DNA of 60,052 nt from the NCBI GenBank assembly GCA_017592665.1, contig JAGFNW010000046.1:1-60052 (forward strand). Direction: 5' to 3'. Below, piece after piece: positions 53,061 to 60,052 of this stretch. Made by a program: the position numbers and the translations under genes. This DNA is from Streptosporangiaceae bacterium NEAU-GS5 (GTDB taxonomy: Bacteria; Actinomycetota; Actinomycetes; Streptosporangiales; Streptosporangiaceae). Positions within the stretch are counted from its first letter, which is position 1. Each line of letters opens with the position of its first letter. Below the pieces are notes generated by a model. It saw only the letters and a list, made by a program, of their open reading frames with translations. It made no database searches and was not told the origin of the DNA.

Positions 53061-54150
53061 CCGCTACCTCAGCGAACTGCTCAAGGAGGAAACCACCGGC
53101 TCCTCGGTCGTCTCCCTGTACTTCACCGTCCCAGACCATCCGGCCGCGCTCCCCGCCCTGGCCACCCATCTGGCATCGCTGGCCCAGCTGACCGATCCGA
53201 CCCTCGGGCAATCCACCGAGGAGGCCATCCGCCGCGCCGTCGAAGACTCGAAGGGTGATCACGGTGGTGTCGTCCTGTTCGTCACCGACTCCGCCGGCCA
53301 CAGCAAGCGGCTGGCCCTCGCGTCGCATCCGCCGGAATCCGTGCACGTGGGCGTCCGTCCCTATCTGCGGCCCCTGGTCGCGATCCTGCATCGCTCGATG
53401 CCGTACTGTCTGGCCGTCTTCGACGACGCCCGCGCCTGGATCGGCGTTAACGCCGACGGCCGCCTGGTCGAGGTGGCCACGGTGCGCGACGAGGTCATGC
53501 GCGCGTCCAACTTCGGCGACTGGCACGGCCTGGCCGAACACCGCGTCCACGGGCACGCCCGGATGCTGCGCCACCGCCACCTGCGGCACGTCGCCCAGCT
53601 GATCGAGGAGACCATGCACGACCACGACGCCACCGTTGTGGTGCTCGGCGGGCATGCCCACGATCTCCCGCTTTTGATGGCACTGTTGCCCGCGACGGTC
53701 CAGCAGGCCGTCGCCGGTCACATCGTGGCCGACCCGGCCACAATGAATGCCTCGAAGGTACGGTCGGACGCGGATGAGGTCATCGCGCACTGGCGCGCCG
53801 CGACCGACGCCAGGCTGGCCGTTCAGGTGCTGGACCAGGCCGCGGCGGGCGCTCACGCCGTCATGGGCGTGGCGGCATGCCTGGCCGCCGCCGGCGAAGG
53901 CGCGATCCGCCAACTGCTCGTCGAAGAAGGACCGGGACTTCCCGGCGCCGTCTGCCACAACTGCGCCACGGTGTTTCCCGAGGGGCCCACCTGCTGCCCC
54001 GTGTGCCTGGGAGCCGTCCACCCGGTGCCGGACGTGCTGGAAGAAGCTGTCGTCACCGTGCTCCGCCGAGGCGGGGAGGTCATACCGCTCCCGCCGTACC
54101 TGCTCGAAGGCGCGCACATGGCGGCCAGACTCCGCCGCCCGGCGAAGTGA
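53050..54150 (+). CDS. baeRF/Rv2629-like protein (archaeo-eukaryotic release factor fold)
   Basis: 366 residues. The Rossmann-like N-terminal and middle domains (VVSLYFTVPDH; YLRPLVAILHRSMPYCLAVF; VVVLGGHAHDLPLLMALLP) match bacterial members of the eRF1/Vms1-related baeRF superfamily. A C-terminal zinc-ribbon CHNC...CCPVC is at about residues 301-317. The mycobacterial relative Rv2629 is DosR-induced, and related proteins bind the ribosome A-site in hibernation. A ribosome-protection role is inferred; a GGQ release motif is not seen. Preceded by an inverted repeat and stress-type genes. Confidence 0.85.
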   Translation: MIHDRYLSELLKEETTGSSVVSLYFTVPDHPAALPALATHLASLAQLTDPTLGQSTEEAIRRAVEDSKGDHGGVVLFVTDSAGHSKRLALASHPPESVHVGVRPYLRPLVAILHRSMPYCLAVFDDARAWIGVNADGRLVEVATVRDEVMRASNFGDWHGLAEHRVHGHARMLRHRHLRHVAQLIEETMHDHDATVVVLGGHAHDLPLLMALLPATVQQAVAGHIVADPATMNASKVRSDADEVIAHWRAATDARLAVQVLDQAAAGAHAVMGVAACLAAAGEGAIRQLLVEEGPGLPGAVCHNCATVFPEGPTCCPVCLGAVHPVPDVLEEAVVTVLRRGGEVIPLPPYLLEGAHMAARLRRPAK

Positions 54151-54207
54151 GCCCCTCTGTGGCGCATGGCCGACGCGGCGTCGATATCGTCGCGCACGCT
54201 TCGCCCC

Positions 54208-54957
54208 TCACACTTTCTTCGCCGATTTCCATATACGTTCGAACTGGTCCACCCAATAATCAAACCATTGTTCGTCCGTGTGGCGGTTTATTTTTATGTT
54301 CATTCTATTCATCGTCGTCTCTTGAAATGCGTGAAACTCGACGATCAAGCTGCCGTCTTTATCGTGAGGATTGAAGGCGACCATGCTGAAGCCGGGATTG
54401 AACGGCAGGAGACCATAGTCGAGCTGTCCCCGCATCTGCCACGCCGACATCAGCTCAAGTTGATGCAGGGTCCAGGCAAGGCATTCCGATAGGGACTCCA
54501 TGGGGGGCTCGCGGCCGTCGTCGAGGTGATGCGACGCGATTTCGATCGCGGCCGCGGCGGACGGGTCGAGCACCACTACGCGCACTACTCCATCGGGCCG
54601 GTCCAGCACGGTCCTGCGCAGAGCCCCGCAGGTCGGCCGGGAGAGTAGGTTGACTGCGGACGGACCGAAGATCCACAATTCGCGAGTGCGTTCCAGCCGC
54701 CCGCTCAGCGACTCGGTCTCCAGGTCCGCGCGCCGCCCGACCTGCGGACCGGAGCATTGAACGCCTTCAGGGAGCGTGATCCGATAGACCAGTACGGCGA
54801 TTCCGGAGAGGAGCACGGCCCACCGATATTGTTCCGGGACCGCGTCCTCGACAAGGGTCAGCAAGGCGAGAGCGCTTGCCACCGCCGTGATCGCGTAGGC
54901 ATCGAGATTCCTGCGATTGCCCAGGTCGACCGAGACTCTGTGGAGGAAATGCCTCAT
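54208..54957 (-). CDS. Two-TM membrane protein with cytosolic domain, unknown function
   Basis: 249 residues from ATG 54957 (GGGAGG upstream). Two TM helices near the N-terminus (AYAITAVASALALLTLV; YRWAVLLSGIAVLVYRITL), then a cytosolic domain that begins LWIFGPSAVNLLSRPTCG and includes VVRVVVLDPSAAAAIEIASH. This arrangement is reminiscent of phospholipase D-like or nucleotide-handling folds but lacks an HKD motif. AT content rises towards the 3' end compared with neighbours, a possible sign of transfer. Confidence 0.75.
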   Translation of the reverse strand: MRHFLHRVSVDLGNRRNLDAYAITAVASALALLTLVEDAVPEQYRWAVLLSGIAVLVYRITLPEGVQCSGPQVGRRADLETESLSGRLERTRELWIFGPSAVNLLSRPTCGALRRTVLDRPDGVVRVVVLDPSAAAAIEIASHHLDDGREPPMESLSECLAWTLHQLELMSAWQMRGQLDYGLLPFNPGFSMVAFNPHDKDGSLIVEFHAFQETTMNRMNIKINRHTDEQWFDYWVDQFERIWKSAKKV

Positions 54958-55473
54958 GCAAGCCTCCCGGCCGATCGTCGCACCGCCCGGCTCCTCTTTC
55001 CACGTTCGGCGACAGGCGACAGGGCACGCCCGGCACGCGTGCCTGACGACGTATTCCATCCGGCCCTCGCCATTCGCCCGATTCGCGACATCAGCGCAGC
55101 AGAAATCATGGCCCTCCCCCTAGGACGGCATCCGTAAGATGTCACCCTTCGCTTCTCTCGCCATCACGTTAGGGCGAAACAAATCGAGAGAGCATCCGCA
55201 ATATTACGGAAGAGACGGCATCCCTAAAAAAAATCGGGGGCGCCAGTTGTACTGGAATCCCAGATTTCAAACCCAAAGCCCCATACCGGTCATTCGCCCA
55301 CCAAATTAGGAGCAAACGAAGCCGACATCACGGTTTCGGGGAAGGATCCCGTGCCGTCCGGACCTCGCCTGCTTCATGGAAGCTTCATGCAGGCCACGGC
55401 CGGTGCTTCATCTCTCGTACGCATGCTGAGTCGTAGACACGCAGTAGATCTCACAGCTGGAAGGGATCCGAGG
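54958..55473. other. 516-base intergenic region, partly AT-rich
   Basis: Between two divergent genes. No frame with family similarity was found. 55160-55310 is notably AT-rich (A8 tract near 55229) for this genome and probably contains promoters. The right end holds direct repeats of GCTTCATG (55371-55412) before the small secreted protein and two-component genes. Confidence 0.6.
55371..55412 (+). promoter_or_regulatory. Direct repeats GCTTCATG, candidate OmpR/PhoB-type site
   Basis: GCTTCATG occurs at 55371-55378 and 55382-55389, one helical turn (11 bases) apart, with a third near-copy GCTTCATC at 55405-55412. Tandem direct repeats spaced by 11 are the hallmark of OmpR/PhoB-family response regulator sites. 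They lie 62-103 bases upstream of the small secreted protein gene, which precedes such a regulator (56046), so autoregulation is likely. Confidence 0.6.
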
Positions 55474-55983
55474 ATGAAGCTGAATCGCAAGAACATGACC
55501 GTGGGGGTGGCGGGCCTCGGGCTCGTCGGAATCCTCGCGGGCGGTGCGAGTGTCGCAGCCGCGGCATCCCGGTCGGCCGACGCGCCGGCGCCCTCCCCCA
55601 CCACGAGCACCTGCCCGTACGCGGGAACCTGGGGAGTGGCTTTCGGGATGCACGGGATGGCCGGTTACGCGGGCTCGCCCATCTCCGCCGCCGCGTCCTA
55701 TCTCGGTCTGAGCCAGACCGATTTGCAGGCGCGGCTCCGAGCCGGCGAGTCGCTCGCGGACGTCGCCAAGGCCCAAGGGAAGACGGTGTCCGGGCTCGAG
55801 GACGCGATGCTCGCGGCCATCAGGAGGAACCTCGATGCCGACGGCACCACGCTGACCCGCGGCCAGAAAGATGCGATCTACGACCACATGAAGAGCCGCA
55901 TCGACATCATGGTGAACGCGGCTCACATGTCCGGTCGCGGCATCAGTCCGATGGGCCGGCAGATGCGAGGGATGATGCGATAG
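55474..55983 (+). CDS. Small secreted helical protein upstream of a two-component system
   Basis: 169 residues from ATG 55474; the frame is open upstream but the signal peptide (GVAGLGLVGILAGGASVAAA) fixes the start. Mature part: ISAAASYLGLSQTDLQARLR, AGESLADVAKAQGKTVSGLE, then a helical stretch and a Met-rich end MGRQMRGMM. Such proteins often accompany actinobacterial OmpR-type systems and may sense or report the envelope state, or bind metal through Met/His. Same strand as the RR-HK pair, with repeats upstream. Confidence 0.8.
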   Translation: MKLNRKNMTVGVAGLGLVGILAGGASVAAAASRSADAPAPSPTTSTCPYAGTWGVAFGMHGMAGYAGSPISAAASYLGLSQTDLQARLRAGESLADVAKAQGKTVSGLEDAMLAAIRRNLDADGTTLTRGQKDAIYDHMKSRIDIMVNAAHMSGRGISPMGRQMRGMMR

Positions 55984-56045
55984 CCCCGCCCGCGCCGGAG
56001 AGCGCCGGCCCGCGAACAGAGCAAACGCTGAAGGAGAGGTGAGCG

Positions 56046-56738
56046 ATGCTGCGGCGGGTGCTGGTCGTCGACGACGAACCACATATCCGAACGGTCCTGC
56101 GCGGCTATCTGGAGGCGGACGGTTTCGGGGTGACGGAGGCCGCCGACGGCGAAGCCGCGCTCGACGCGCTGCGCGTGGACCCGCCCGACCTGGTGCTCCT
56201 GGACGTCATGCTGCCGGGCATCGACGGTCTTGAGGTGCTCAAGCGGTTGCGCACCTTCAGCGACACGTACGTGATCCTTGTCACGGCACGGGCCGAGGAG
56301 GTCGACAAGCTCGTCGGGCTCGGCGTGGGTGCGGATGACTATGTGACCAAGCCCTTCAGCCCGCGTGAGGTCACGGCGCGGGTGAAGGCGGTGCTGCGTC
56401 GTGAACGATCGGCACACGCCGGCGAGGACACGGTGCTGCGCTTCGACGGTCTGACCGTCGACCTGGCCGGCCGCGAGGTCGCGGTGAACGGTGCACCGGT
56501 AGCGTTGTCGAGCCTGGAGTTCGACCTGCTCACGGCCCTGGCCGGCGCACCTGGACGGGTGTTCTCCCGCGCGCAGCTCCTCGAGCGGGTGTGGGGTTAC
56601 GACTTCTACGGCGACGAGCGCGTCGTGGATGTGCACATACGCAGCCTGCGGGCGCGGCTCGGCGACGAGGCCGGTGATCCCCACTTGATCGCGACGGTCC
56701 GTGGCGCGGGCTACAAGTTCGTCGGCCGGAGGGGATGA
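56046..56738 (+). CDS. OmpR/PhoB-family response regulator
   Basis: 230 residues. Receiver with DDE (9-11), phospho-Asp in LVLLDVMLPG (~53) and Lys in YVTKPF (~103). Winged-helix DNA-binding domain from about 130 (LSSLEFDLLTALAGAPGRVF ... RVVDVHIRSLRARL, GAGYKF). Overlaps the kinase start as ATGA. The likely target is its own operon through the GCTTCATG repeats, and possibly the ABC genes downstream. Confidence 0.95.
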   Translation: MLRRVLVVDDEPHIRTVLRGYLEADGFGVTEAADGEAALDALRVDPPDLVLLDVMLPGIDGLEVLKRLRTFSDTYVILVTARAEEVDKLVGLGVGADDYVTKPFSPREVTARVKAVLRRERSAHAGEDTVLRFDGLTVDLAGREVAVNGAPVALSSLEFDLLTALAGAPGRVFSRAQLLERVWGYDFYGDERVVDVHIRSLRARLGDEAGDPHLIATVRGAGYKFVGRRG

Positions 56739-57856
56739 GGGTGCGCCTGTCACTGAGACTGTTCGTCTCCCACGCGGGCGTGGCCGTCGTCGGCGCCGTG
56801 GTCGCGTATCTGTCTGTTCGGCTGCTCGCGCCTGCCCTGTTCGACCATCGCATAGGAATGATGAACGGCACGGGCCCGGGACCTGGCATGGACATGGCCA
56901 CCACGATGAGGACGCAGGTGCACGCCGCCTTCCTCGCCGCCCTCGACAGTGCGCTCGCCCTCGGCCTCCTGGCCGGTGTCGCCGTCGCCGCCGTCGCCGC
57001 CGCCGCGATCGCCGGTCGTCTGCTGCGCCCGCTCGACGCCGTACGCGCCGCGACCCGGCGAGTCGCTTCCGGCCACTACGACACCAGTGCGGCGCTGCCC
57101 ACGGAGCCGGAACTGGCAGCGCTGGCGACCGACGTCAACACTCTCGCCCGTGCTCTCGCCGACACCGAGTCGCGGCGCACCCGCCTGCTCGGCGACGTCG
57201 CGCATGAAATGAGGACCCCGCTGACCGCGCTCGACGGCTACGTCGAAGGGATGATCGACGGCGTGTTCGCCGCGAGCCCGGACACTCTCGCCTCGCTGAG
57301 CGCGGAACTGCGCCGCCTGCACCGGCTCGCCGACGACCTGTCCAGTCTGTCGCGCACCCAGGAGCAGCGCCTCGATCTGCGTCTGGTCGACGCGGATCTG
57401 GCCGACCTCGCCCGCCGCGCGGCCACGCGACTCGCGTCTCAGTTCGAGGACGCGCACGTCACGCTGATCGTCGACGCTGACGACGCGGTGCCCGTGCGCG
57501 TCGACCCCGATCGGATCATGCAGGTGCTGACCAACCTGCTCGGCAATGCCCTGCTCGCGACGCCCGCCGAAGGGACTGTCACGATCAGCGTGCGCCGCTT
57601 CGAGAGCCGCTCCGGCCGCCGCGGAGATGTCGTCGTGACCGACACCGGTGTGGGCGTGGCCGGGGAAGACATCGAGCGCATCTTCGAACGGTTCTACCGC
57701 GTGCCTGGGCAGCGGCGCCGGTCCGCGGGGTCAGGCGTCGGACTGACCATCGCGCGGGGAATCGCCCGCGGGCACGGTGGCGACGTCACCGTTTCGTCGC
57801 CGGGACGAGGGCATGGGTCCACCTTTGTCGTCACGCTTCCCCTGCGCCCCATCTGA
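56735..57856 (+). CDS. HAMP-domain sensor histidine kinase
   Basis: 373 residues. Two TM helices (~10-32 and ~72-94) enclose a short, Met/Gly-rich extracellular loop (MMNGTGPGPGMDMATTMRTQ). HAMP, then HisKA with phospho-His in DVAHEMRTPLTALDGYVEG (~157) and HATPase with NLLGNAL, DTGVGV and GSGVGLTIARGIA. A Met-rich sensor loop suggests metal or membrane sensing. Coupled to the response regulator. Confidence 0.95.
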   Translation: MRVRLSLRLFVSHAGVAVVGAVVAYLSVRLLAPALFDHRIGMMNGTGPGPGMDMATTMRTQVHAAFLAALDSALALGLLAGVAVAAVAAAAIAGRLLRPLDAVRAATRRVASGHYDTSAALPTEPELAALATDVNTLARALADTESRRTRLLGDVAHEMRTPLTALDGYVEGMIDGVFAASPDTLASLSAELRRLHRLADDLSSLSRTQEQRLDLRLVDADLADLARRAATRLASQFEDAHVTLIVDADDAVPVRVDPDRIMQVLTNLLGNALLATPAEGTVTISVRRFESRSGRRGDVVVTDTGVGVAGEDIERIFERFYRVPGQRRRSAGSGVGLTIARGIARGHGGDVTVSSPGRGHGSTFVVTLPLRPI

Positions 57857-58022
57857 CCAGCCGAGCCTTGAGTTCGTCCGGGAGTGCCGTCGGCGATGAC
57901 GCGCCAGGAACAGCACTGCGTAGCGGGGCGCGGGACCTTCGGCGGGCCATTCGTCTCTGTGCGGCCTGGTAGCCATCACCCCAGGATGGCTTGCGGATCC
58001 GTCACCGATAGAGGGAGGCGCC

Positions 58023-58733
58023 GTGCCGGAGCTCACTCCGCTGTTGATCGCCGACAAGGTCAGGAAGGTCTACGGGAGCGGTGACCAGAGCGTTGTCGCC
58101 CTGGACGACTTCGAACTGACCGTGTACGCCGGGGAACTGGTCGCGGTCATGGGACCATCAGGATCAGGCAAGACCACGCTGCTCAACTGCTTATCGGGAC
58201 TGGACGACGTGGACGGGGGCCGGGTGCTGGTCGACGGCCACGATCTGTTCGCCATGAGCGATCATGAACGCACCGAGCACCGGGCCCGGTCCATGGGCTT
58301 CGTCTTCCAGTCCTACAATCTCATCCCCGTCTTCACCGCAGCCGAGAACGTCGAGCTACCGCTGCTGCTCGTCGGTGTGGGCGCCGCGGAGGCGCGCGAA
58401 CGCGCCCTTTCCATGCTGGGCCGGGTGGGCCTGACCGACCGGGCGGGGCATCGGCCCAGCGAGTTGTCCGGCGGCGAACAGCAGCGGGTGACGGTGGCCC
58501 GGGCGCTTGTCGCACGTCCCGCCATCGTGTGGGCCGACGAGCCGACCGGCAACCTGGACACCGCGATGGCCGGGCAGATCATGGACCTGCTGAGGCAGCT
58601 CAACCGGGAGGACGGGCAGACCATCGTGCTGGTCACCCATGATCCGGTCATCGGCGCCGCCGCGAGCCGGCTCATCCGTATGCGGGACGGAGGCCTGGTC
58701 TCCGACGACGTCCCCGTCGGGGTGAGGGGCTGA
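58023..58733 (+). CDS. ABC transporter ATPase, MacB/LolD type
   Basis: 236 residues from GTG 58023. Walker A GPSGSGKTT (~45), Q-loop VFQSYNLIP, signature LSGGEQQRV and Walker B IVWADEPTGNLD are all intact, followed by the H-loop His in LVTHD. Partner of FtsX-like permeases that export lipids, peptides or antibiotics. The adjacent permease is truncated, so this ATPase may have lost its own partner. Confidence 0.95.
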   Translation: MPELTPLLIADKVRKVYGSGDQSVVALDDFELTVYAGELVAVMGPSGSGKTTLLNCLSGLDDVDGGRVLVDGHDLFAMSDHERTEHRARSMGFVFQSYNLIPVFTAAENVELPLLLVGVGAAEARERALSMLGRVGLTDRAGHRPSELSGGEQQRVTVARALVARPAIVWADEPTGNLDTAMAGQIMDLLRQLNREDGQTIVLVTHDPVIGAAASRLIRMRDGGLVSDDVPVGVRG

Positions 58734-58738
58734 GGATC

Positions 58739-59248
58739 ATGTATCCCGAGCTCACCTGGCCTCTGGTCGGCGCATTCGCCGCGGTGGCCGGATTCGTGCT
58801 GTTCCTGTTGGCTTTCCGGCCCGTGCTGCGCCGGCTGGCCGTCCGCCAGGTGTCACGGCGCCCGGCCGAGTTGGTGCTTGTCATCGTCGGCTCGATGCTC
58901 GGCACGGCGCTCATCGTGGCCAGCCTGACCGTCGGCGACTCCCTCAACCGATCCGTACGGCAGAGCGCATACGACACGCTCGGCCAGATCGACGAGCGTG
59001 TCACCGCGCCCACCGCAGCGATCGGCGATCAGGTGGCGGCCCGGCTCGGTCCGCTGCGCGCGGATCGGCGGGTCGACGGACTGCTGACGGTCCGGTCCGG
59101 CTACGCGGCCGCCTCCACCGGCACGCGAGCGGAACCTCGCGTGCAGGCCTTGGAGATCGATTTCCTGCAGGCCGATCGGCATCGAGCTGACCGAAGCGCA
59201 CTGGGCGCCCATCCGCTTCCTTCGCACCGACTACTCCGAGCAGGGTGA
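58739..59248 (+). pseudogene. FtsX-like ABC permease, truncated N-terminal fragment
   Basis: The start is normal (MYPELTWPLVGAFAAVAGFV; then ELVLVIVGSMLGTALIVASL), with two TM helices and the first part of the extracellular domain up to RVQALEIDF near 59163. Beyond that the frame is unrelated: it overlaps a DsrC-type coding sequence in another frame and stops at 59248. About 150 of an expected ~800 residues remain. A deletion joined it to the sulfur relay gene. Confidence 0.8.
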
Positions 59249-59381
59249 GACGTCGACCTTGCGGCGGGTGTCGACCCTGGCGAGCATCCCGATCAAGCAA
59301 CTGTTCACCCTGTTCCCCAGCAAGCCGGCCAAGAAGATGGCCTACATCGCCGGGCTGCCCAAACCGCACGGCTGCGTGTGA
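59170..59381 (+). pseudogene. DsrC/TusE-family sulfur relay protein, C-terminal relic
   Basis: The frame reads GIELTEAHWAPIRFLRTDYS ... SIPIKQLFTLFPSKPAKKMA, then YIAGLPKPHGCV and a stop at 59379-59381, the C-terminal arm of DsrC/TusE with the conserved penultimate Cys. The second arm cysteine of true DsrC is Ala, as in TusE. The N-terminal ~40 residues are missing: the reading frame begins at the junction with the ABC permease fragment. DsrE2 follows 27 bases later. Confidence 0.85.
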
Positions 59382-59407
59382 GCGATGTGTGAGAGAAGGC
59401 GTTCATC

Positions 59408-59926
59408 ATGACCACCAACCCCGTTTCCGCACCGGCCGTAATCCCCGACTTCGGTGACGACCAGCCGACCAGACGCAAGATCGCCATCATCTGCTCCAAG
59501 GGCAACCTCGACATGGCGTACCCGGGGCTGATCTTGGCCAATGCCGCGCTCGGCGAGGGCATCGAGACGCACCTGTTCTTCACGTTCTGGGGCTTCGACA
59601 TGATCACCAAGTCGCGGATGCGTGATCTCAAGTTCACGATGCTCGGCAACACCGCCACGCACATGCCGCAAGGCCTGGGCGGGCTGCCCGGTATGACGGC
59701 GATGGCCACGCATCAGATGAAAAAGCAAATCCATGACATCGGTGTGCCCGATGTCCCGGAGTTCCTGCAGCAGATCGTCGACTCCGGCGGCCACCTGTGG
59801 GCGTGCCGCATGTCGGCCGACATGATGCACATCGACGAGTCCGACCTCTACGAAGAGGTCGAAGGCATCATCAGCGCAACAGATTTCATCGAGAAGACCG
59901 AAGGCGCCCAGCTGCTGTTCATCTAA
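59408..59926 (+). CDS. DsrE2-like (DsrE/DsrF/DrsH family) protein
   Basis: 172 residues. N-terminal IAIICSKGNLDMAYPGLILA with the conserved active Cys, then ETHLFFTFWGFDMI and the C-terminal half with HLWACRMSADMMHI (second Cys). DsrE2-type proteins carry persulfide sulfur between TusA/rhodanese and DsrC-like partners. It was once in an operon with a DsrC/TusE gene of which only the end is left here. The start ATG 59408 follows GAGAGAAGG. Confidence 0.9.
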   Translation: MTTNPVSAPAVIPDFGDDQPTRRKIAIICSKGNLDMAYPGLILANAALGEGIETHLFFTFWGFDMITKSRMRDLKFTMLGNTATHMPQGLGGLPGMTAMATHQMKKQIHDIGVPDVPEFLQQIVDSGGHLWACRMSADMMHIDESDLYEEVEGIISATDFIEKTEGAQLLFI

Positions 59927-59958
59927 GACCGCGTCTTGATTGGTGATCTTTCGTTGTA

Positions 59959-60052
59959 GTGATCGTGGATGCGTTCATGCAGCGGCTGGTCCCTGACGAG
60001 TTGTGGGAGTTGTTTCAGCGGGTGGTGCCCGTAGCTCCGGTGCGGCCGCAGG
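59959..60052 (+). mobile_element. Start of an IS5-like transposase (cut by window end)
   Basis: A frame from GTG 59959 reads VDAFMQRLVPDELWELFQRV and continues to the edge (VPVAPVRPQ). The LVPDELWELF...P...RPQ pattern opens many actinobacterial IS5-family transposases. Only about 31 codons are visible, so completeness and terminal repeats cannot be judged. It lies 32 bases after dsrE2, close to the deleted ABC/DsrC junction. Confidence 0.65.

Noticed and set aside
57857-58022. DosR-like sequence GGGACCTTCGG before the ABC ATPase
   Set aside because: Only about 9 of 14 matches to the DosR core and not symmetric; within chance for this composition.

Overview
The window is very GC-rich, with dense, strongly G/C-third-position coding, GTG starts and many ATGA stop/start overlaps. 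The families present are typical of filamentous actinomycetes: LGFP repeats, nSTAND/WD40 proteins, Trypco1, DUF1876, an HspR-like MerR, and CBM2-linked cellulase. I infer a soil actinobacterium of the Streptosporangiales type (Nonomuraea or Streptosporangium-like). The sequence alone does not prove the genus. No rRNA, tRNA or CRISPR array was found.

Left third. 1-3 kb is a stress/dormancy block: a CBS-BON protein and a tandem universal stress protein in one operon, a divergent XRE-PNPOx protein, a decayed second USP and a small P-loop kinase. A 14-bp sequence close to the DosR/DevR box lies in the USP promoter region. A secreted multicopper oxidase follows (3.1-4.3 kb). Next is a complete class I cytochrome P450 system (ferredoxin, FAD reductase, P450; 4.7-7.6 kb) with its own TetR regulator and palindromic sites. 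A PAP2 phosphatase/lipid kinase pair lies at 9.5-11.05 kb. A five-gene, translationally coupled operon for an aromatic or meta-cleavage type pathway occupies 11.3-17.1 kb: VOC extradiol-type dioxygenase, FAH-family hydrolase, acyl-CoA ligase, FAD hydroxylase and DoxX protein. It is divergent from a TetR that is a paralogue of the P450 one. A GH74 xyloglucanase and GH5-CBM2 cellulase pair (18-22.5 kb) is divergent from a LacI regulator, with clustered GAAA/TTTC operators between them.

Middle third. Hsp20 and an HspR-like MerR regulator (24-24.9 kb) are followed by relics of a carbamoyltransferase and a GT4 glycosyltransferase on either side of a 49-residue membrane protein. Then come a large secreted lectin-like beta-propeller protein, a membrane-anchored unknown, an HTH-nSTAND-WD40 giant (30.5-34.3 kb), a frameshifted LGFP-repeat protein and a fused polysaccharide deacetylase/GT2 synthase. 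A Trypco1 gene overlaps a trypsin-nSTAND-WD40 gene broken by one frameshift. It meets, tail to tail, a secreted metzincin-type protease with four C-terminal repeats of about 80 residues.

Right third. A NarL-type two-component pair, a MOSC protein and a head-to-tail fusion of two gene relics (histidine kinase tail and sialidase-like head) are followed by an intact secreted BNR-propeller protein and a frameshifted lipoprotein. A second set of dormancy-type genes follows: DUF1876, a 2TM protein, a DUF2267 relic and a baeRF/Rv2629-like protein. A small secreted protein with an OmpR-type two-component system comes next. The window ends with an ABC ATPase whose permease has been cut and joined to the tail of a DsrC/TusE gene, a DsrE2 gene and the start of an IS transposase.

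Two themes stand out. One is a scattered hypoxia/dormancy-like gene set. The other is heavy gene decay: about nine relics or frameshifted genes, including broken conflict-type STAND and LGFP genes. Frameshifts in short C runs could be sequencing errors; the large internal deletions cannot be explained that way.
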